Origin: Corallium rubrum
Lineage: Eukaryota > Cnidaria > Anthozoa > Scleralcyonacea > Coralliidae
Assembly (NCBI GenBank): GCA_964035015.1
Contig: OZ036006.1
Coordinates: 8,642,451 to 8,706,450, forward strand
Direction: 5' to 3'
Length of the DNA: 64,000 bases
The notes below the pieces were generated by a model. It searched no databases. It was not told the origin of the DNA and saw only the letters and a program-made list of their open reading frames with translations. Below are positions 59,250 through 64,000 of the stretch, one piece after another; positions within the stretch are counted from its first letter, which is position 1; each line of letters starts with the position of its first letter. The position numbers and the translations under genes are program-made.

Positions 59250-62200
59250 ATGGCTGAAGCACCTCAAAGAAAAAGGAAGAATATAACTTGGACAGACGAG
59301 ATGATCTCCGACTTGCTACAATGTAAATTGGCTGCACAAGAAGCGGTTAAGAACGATCACCCGAACTGTTATCGAGGGGAACGAAAACTTGGTTATATGG
59401 AGCTGATGAAACAACTGTGGGAAGTGAAAGGCTACGAGTGTTTGAGTTTATCAGCACAAAATCTACGCGATAAAGCGGCCTACGCCGAGAAACGTCTGGA
59501 AAGTGTAAGAGAGACAAATGGGGTAAGGCGTATTAGTTCAAGTTCAACTTCAATCAAGGAAGGAGATAAAATAAATATACAAGCAGAGAATGAACAAACA
59601 CGGCCTCAAATTTGCATAAGCGATCAAGTCCAAATTTGCATAAATGATCACGCTCAATCTACAGCCAACATGAACGAGTATGATGACATTGCCCTTGGTG
59701 ACGGAACATGCTTAGGCCCAATTCGCCCAAATTTACCAGAAATTAAGGTTTTACCATCTCAACCCAAGGACAAGACCTGGGGAAGCTTGAGTTACGACAT
59801 CCTCTATGATAAGATCAGCGATATTTATAATGAAATCGTACATTTTAGAAGAAACATCTTTAAGATACCTTCAGGAAGGGCTGGGAAAAATTTTATTAAA
59901 GAACTTACATTCTGGTTAAAACAATTCAACTCCAGTTCAGACCTGAACTCAATCGCTTTGAAATCCTTCATGGTGCTTCCTTCGCTGATACTACAAAAGC
60001 CTTCAGCAACCTCTAAAGCTAAAGATCACAGTGCAGCTATTGACCATAGATTAACCCTGTGGAGACGTGGAGACCTTGATCTCTTATTGAAAGAAGTGAA
60101 ATTCATACAGAAAAAGTTTGTAGCGTCGAAGAAAGCTAGATCTGTTGATGATATCTCCAAGGTCTTCGCCAAATTGACAATGCAAGGGAAATTGTCTGCA
60201 GCACTAAAATTTCTCGACAGGGAGAGTTCGTCAGGTCTTCTCACCCTAACACCCGAAGTCTTGGTAGAGCTGAAACTAAAGCACCCACAGGCCTCAGAGA
60301 TCGATGACGAATGTCTCCTACACGGCCCAGTAAACCTCGTTCCACCTCATATTTTTGATGTGATTGATGAGCAAAAGATCCACGACGCTGCCATGAAAAC
60401 AAAGGGCTCTGCGGGACCCTCGGGAATGGATGCTGAACTTTACCGCAGGATCCTATGCTCAAAGAATTTTAGCACGGTGGGAAAGGAATTGAGGGAAGAA
60501 ATTGCTAATTTGACGAGAAAGCTGTTAACAACAAATTATCACCCTTCTCTGCTCGAAAGCTATACAGCTTCTAGGCTTATTCCACTTGACAAGAATCCCG
60601 GGATCAGACCGATAGGAGTTGGGGAAGTACTGCGAAGGATAATCGGGAAAACTGTATCATGGACCCTAAATGACGAAATCAAAGAGGCAGCTGGTCCTTT
60701 ACAAGCTTGCGCTGGTTACAGCGCGGGTGCTGAAGCAGCGATTCATGGCATGAGCCAGGTCTTTGCAGAAGAAGAAACAGATGGAATCTTGTTGATAGAC
60801 GCTAGGAATGCTTTCAATCAAATGAATAGATCTGTGGCATTGCACAACATTCAGATAACTTGCCCAGAAATGTCATTGTACATCATAAACACCTACCGAA
60901 AGTCATCCAGGTTATTCATTTCGGGTGGAGGTGAGATCTTATCACAGGAGGGTACCACGCAAGGTGACCCATTAGCAATGCCTTGGTACTCCGTCAACAC
61001 ATCCATCATGATCCAAAGTTTAAGTCTGGCCACACCCGATGTCAAACAAGTTTGGTTGGCTGATGATTCAGCGGGAGGTGGAAGAATTAAGTCATTATAT
61101 AATTGGTATAAATTCCTGAGTTCGGAAGGAAAGAAATTCGGTTACTTGGTTAATGGGAGAAAAAGCTGGCTAATAGTGAAATCACAGGCGTTAGCAGATG
61201 AAGCTCAGAGAGTTTTCGGAGAGGAAGTTAACATCACAACTGATGGTAAACGCCACCTCGGTGCTGTGATAGGATCTAAAGACTATAAAGATCTCTACTG
61301 CAAAGAAAAAGTATCCGTTTGGAGGGAAGAGATTGAAACGCTTTCCGAAATCGCAAAGAGTCAACCACATGCAGCATACATCGCATTCACCAAGGGATAC
61401 AGATCGAAGTTCACTTATTTCATGCGTACAATTAAATCTTTTGAGGATTATGTCGAGCCAATTAATGAAGTATTGAATGACGTATTTCTGCCAACAATCT
61501 TTGGGCAAGACGAACGGTTTCCTGATGAAGTCAAGGAACTCTTCACTTTGTCGCCAGCCCAAGGAGGTTTGGGTATGCCTTCATTGAAAGATGAATCCCC
61601 ACAGCAATATGCTGCCTCAGTGTCTATAACAACATCGCATGTAGAGTCGATTACATCGCAGAGCAAGGTGATGAAAAAAAGTGAGCTATCAATAGATGAT
61701 CTGAAAAAACATCATCAGAATTTGAAGGCCACAGCTCTAAAGTTGAAAATGGAAAGAATCGATTCATCTCTACCTCCAGACATGCTACCGCAAGTAATTC
61801 AGGCGAGAGATAAGGGAGCCAGCTCGTGGCTTAATGCAATACCACTTGAGGAGCAGGGCCTGGGACTAAACAAACAAGAGTTTAGGGACTCCCTACGAAT
61901 GCGTTACAACCTACCATTGTCTGGTTTACCAAGTTATTGCGCTTGTGGTGAAAGTTTTTCTATCAACCATGCTCTGTCCTGCAAAAAGGGTGGTTTTGTG
62001 GCACAGAGGCACGACGGAGTTCGAGATCTGCTGACATCCGTGCTCAGCAAAGTTTGCAATAATGTGGAAACAGAGCCACACCTTCAACCACTCGATAATG
62101 AGAGATTCAATTTGAGATCAGCCAACACGAGCCCTGAAGCAAGACTAGACATTAAGGCTGGAGGGTTCTGGTCTCGTGGAGTTACTGCATTTTTTGACGT

Positions 62201-62588
62201 TCGAGTTACGCATGTAAACTCCGCAAGCAACCAGAACAAACCAACATCAACGATCTTTAGAGAGCAGGAAAATGAGAAGAAGAGGCAGTATCTACAGAGA
62301 GTGTTGGAGGTAGAACATGGGACATTTACGCCCCTTGTATTTGGAACCAATGGTGGTATGGGAGCTGAATGTACTTTATTTCTGAAAACATTAGCAGAAC
62401 ACCTATCAAGAAGGAACCAGGAATCATATGCCATAGTTATAGCTTGGCTGCGAACGCGTCTGTCTTTTGACATTCTGCGATCAGTCCATCTGTGTGTGAG
62501 AGGCTCGCGAGTGCCTTTTAAGAAACGTGATGAAGTTGAAATGCTCGAGGACTTTTATTTAAATACGAACGCAGCTGGAATTTTTTAA
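59250..62588 (+). CDS. RLE-type non-LTR retrotransposon reverse transcriptase, intact ORF
   Basis: One uninterrupted frame of 1,112 codons. Residues about 8-95 (RKNITWTDEMISDLLQCKL...) resemble a Myb/SANT-type DNA-binding region. Reverse transcriptase motifs follow: GSAGPSGMDAELYRRIL; RPIGVGEVLRRIIGK; motif A LLIDARNAFNQMNR with Asp517; motif B EGTTQGDPLAMPWY; motif C WLADDSAGGG with Asp605/606; then RHLGAVIGS. A zinc knuckle CxC-x7-H-x3-C (Cys897, Cys899, His907, Cys911) precedes a restriction-like endonuclease: ARLDI with Asp967, FFDVRV with Asp983 and Arg985, and KKRQY with Lys1010/Tyr1014. This order (Myb, RT, knuckle, RLE) is that of R2-superclade elements, which copy themselves by nicking DNA and priming on it. 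AATAAA is at 62711. It is poorly classified: from memory, close relatives are common in cnidarians. It may be active or recently inserted. Confidence 0.92.
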   Translation: MAEAPQRKRKNITWTDEMISDLLQCKLAAQEAVKNDHPNCYRGERKLGYMELMKQLWEVKGYECLSLSAQNLRDKAAYAEKRLESVRETNGVRRISSSSTSIKEGDKINIQAENEQTRPQICISDQVQICINDHAQSTANMNEYDDIALGDGTCLGPIRPNLPEIKVLPSQPKDKTWGSLSYDILYDKISDIYNEIVHFRRNIFKIPSGRAGKNFIKELTFWLKQFNSSSDLNSIALKSFMVLPSLILQKPSATSKAKDHSAAIDHRLTLWRRGDLDLLLKEVKFIQKKFVASKKARSVDDISKVFAKLTMQGKLSAALKFLDRESSSGLLTLTPEVLVELKLKHPQASEIDDECLLHGPVNLVPPHIFDVIDEQKIHDAAMKTKGSAGPSGMDAELYRRILCSKNFSTVGKELREEIANLTRKLLTTNYHPSLLESYTASRLIPLDKNPGIRPIGVGEVLRRIIGKTVSWTLNDEIKEAAGPLQACAGYSAGAEAAIHGMSQVFAEEETDGILLIDARNAFNQMNRSVALHNIQITCPEMSLYIINTYRKSSRLFISGGGEILSQEGTTQGDPLAMPWYSVNTSIMIQSLSLATPDVKQVWLADDSAGGGRIKSLYNWYKFLSSEGKKFGYLVNGRKSWLIVKSQALADEAQRVFGEEVNITTDGKRHLGAVIGSKDYKDLYCKEKVSVWREEIETLSEIAKSQPHAAYIAFTKGYRSKFTYFMRTIKSFEDYVEPINEVLNDVFLPTIFGQDERFPDEVKELFTLSPAQGGLGMPSLKDESPQQYAASVSITTSHVESITSQSKVMKKSELSIDDLKKHHQNLKATALKLKMERIDSSLPPDMLPQVIQARDKGASSWLNAIPLEEQGLGLNKQEFRDSLRMRYNLPLSGLPSYCACGESFSINHALSCKKGGFVAQRHDGVRDLLTSVLSKVCNNVETEPHLQPLDNERFNLRSANTSPEARLDIKAGGFWSRGVTAFFDVRVTHVNSASNQNKPTSTIFREQENEKKRQYLQRVLEVEHGTFTPLVFGTNGGMGAECTLFLKTLAEHLSRRNQESYAIVIAWLRTRLSFDILRSVHLCVRGSRVPFKKRDEVEMLEDFYLNTNAAGIF

Positions 62589-62710
62589 AACTTTGACCTT
62601 TAATTTTTATTACTATTTTTTTTTTTTTTTTTATAATTATTATTACTTTAGTACTTGGGACTCCTTTTTAGAGACTTTTTGTAATTAATTTTTAGTACAA
62701 CCAATTTTTT

Positions 62711-62716
62711 AATAAA
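62711..62716 (+). terminator. AATAAA after the RT ORF
   Basis: AATAAA 123 bases after the stop codon, following a T-rich stretch (62616-62632). It is a possible 3' end of the retroelement transcript. No poly(A) tail or target-site duplication was found at the DNA level. Confidence 0.5.
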
Positions 62717-62849
62717 GTTGTCATTTACAATATGTTTGAGTCTGTATTATTTACAAATCTTATTGCTATTTATAACATACAATACTGGTACCAAATTTTG
62801 CTCTCCTAAATTTACTGGTAGGTGCAATTATGCACAGCACATTAGATGA

Positions 62850-64000
62850 ATTGTTCATGCTCATTGTTCACATGCTCATTGTTCATATGTCCATTGTTTC
62901 ACATGCTCATTGTTTCACATGCCATTGTTTCACATTACCATTGTTTCACATGCCCATTGTTCACATGCTCATTGTTTCACATGCCCATTGTTCACATGCC
63001 CATTGTTTCACATGCTCATTGTTTCACATGCCCATTGTTTCACATGCCCATTGGTTCACATGCTCATTGTTTCACATGCCCATTGGTTCACATGCTCATT
63101 GTTTCACATGCCATTGTTTCACATTACCATTGTTTCACATACTCATGGTTCACATGCTCATTGTTCACATGCTCAGTTTCACATGCTCATTGTTTCACAT
63201 GCTCATTGTTCACATGTCCATTGTTTTACATGCTCATTGTTTTACATGCTCATTGTTTCACATGCCCATTGTTTCACATGCCCATTGGTTCACATGCTCA
63301 TTGTTTCACATGCCCATTGGTTCACATGCTCATTGTTTCACATGCCATTGTTTCACATTACCATTGTTTCACATACTCATGGTTCACATGCTCATTGTTC
63401 ACATGCTCAGTTTCACATGCTCATTGTTTCACATGCTCATTGTTCACACATGTCCATTGTTTTACATGCTCATTGTTTTACATGCTCATTGTTTCACGTG
63501 CCCATTGTTTCACGTGCTCATTGTTTCACGTGCTCATTGTTTCACGTGCCCATTGTTTCACGTGCCCATTGTTTCACATGCTCATTGTTTCACACATGTT
63601 CATTGTTTCACATGCTCATTGTTCACATGTCCATTGTTTTACATGCTCATTGTTTTACATGCTCATTGTTTCACGTGCCCATTGTTTCACGTGCTCATTG
63701 TTTCACGTGCCCATTGTTTCATGTGCTCATTGTTTCACATGCTCATTGTTTCACATGCTCATTGTTCACATGCTCATTGTTTCACGTGCTTATTGCTTTA
63801 CATGCTCATTGTTTTACATGCTCATTGTTTCACGTGCTCATTGTTCACATGCCCATTGTTTCACATGTCTATTGTTGATGTGCTCATTGTTTCACATGCC
63901 CATTGTTCACATGTCCATTGTTTCACATGCCCATTGTTCGCATGCTCATTGTTTCACATGCTCATTGTTCACATGCCCATTGTTTCACATGCTCATTGTT
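62850..64000. repeat. TTTCACATGCTCATTG minisatellite
   Basis: About 1.15 kb to the window edge of 14-16-bp units: (TT)TCACATG(C/T)(C/T)CATTG, with CACGTG and TTTACATG variants. A larger repeat is visible: 62925-63175 matches 63108-63420 in variant order. Long His/Cys/Ser-rich frames are artefacts. Confidence 0.96.

Noticed and set aside
62910..63878. 322-codon His/Cys/Ser frame
   Set aside because: Minisatellite translation; the unit length varies between 14 and 16 bp, so the frame is fortuitous.

Overview
The window is animal nuclear DNA, most likely from a cnidarian and probably an anthozoan. It holds intron-containing genes with metazoan splice sites. It also holds a neuropeptide precursor of cnidarian style: many short Gln-x-Arg-Phe-Gly-Lys-Arg units, each preceded by an acidic residue. 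Much of the rest is fold-back (MITE-like) elements, micro- and minisatellites, 3' ends of LINEs and an RLE-type reverse transcriptase. The species assignment is inference; the gene calls below rest on translated protein and on splice phases checked by hand.

Layout. 1-6154 is a 9-bp GATACG satellite with a higher-order repeat of about 2.37 kb. 6.5-12.5 kb is a cluster of fold-back elements plus two LINE tails. 12.9-20.2 kb holds a PDZ-domain gene and an EF-hand (calmodulin-like) gene on the + strand, possibly one transcription unit, interrupted by long polypyrimidine and polypurine tracts, a TGT/GGT repeat, a LINE fragment and MITEs. 20.2-23.7 kb is repeat-rich and has no gene I can support. 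23.8-31.6 kb is a complete seven-coding-exon GAPDH gene (334 residues), whose introns hold GT-rich and 125-bp tandem arrays, a TTAA-flanked fold-back and a 5S-rRNA-like SINE. 32-40.8 kb is repeats: a three-arm inverted repeat interrupted by a 1.4-kb element with an identifiable empty site, and two arrays of a 25-bp repeat. 41.0-41.9 kb is the RFamide-type neuropeptide precursor, a single coding exon.

42-43.6 kb contains LINE ends with a pair of opposed tRNA-like sequences. 44.65-46.18 kb is a two-exon gene of unknown function whose end resembles RIIa/Dpy-30-type docking regions. 46.3-47.1 kb is an inverted copy of the 125-bp array from the GAPDH intron. 47.7-50.4 kb is a frame-broken gene of a cnidarian-expanded, transposon-like family. 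52.4-58.7 kb is a complete seven-exon YEATS4/GAS41 gene (229 residues). 59.25-62.59 kb is an intact 1,112-codon reverse transcriptase ORF with an N-terminal Myb/SANT-like region and a C-terminal zinc knuckle and restriction-like endonuclease. 62.85-64 kb is a minisatellite.

The host genes do not form a pathway: a glycolytic enzyme, a chromatin acetyl-lysine reader, a secreted neuropeptide precursor and a calcium-binding/PDZ protein are simply neighbours. The shared theme is their heavy load of young fold-back and tandem repeats, some lying within a few bases of splice sites.
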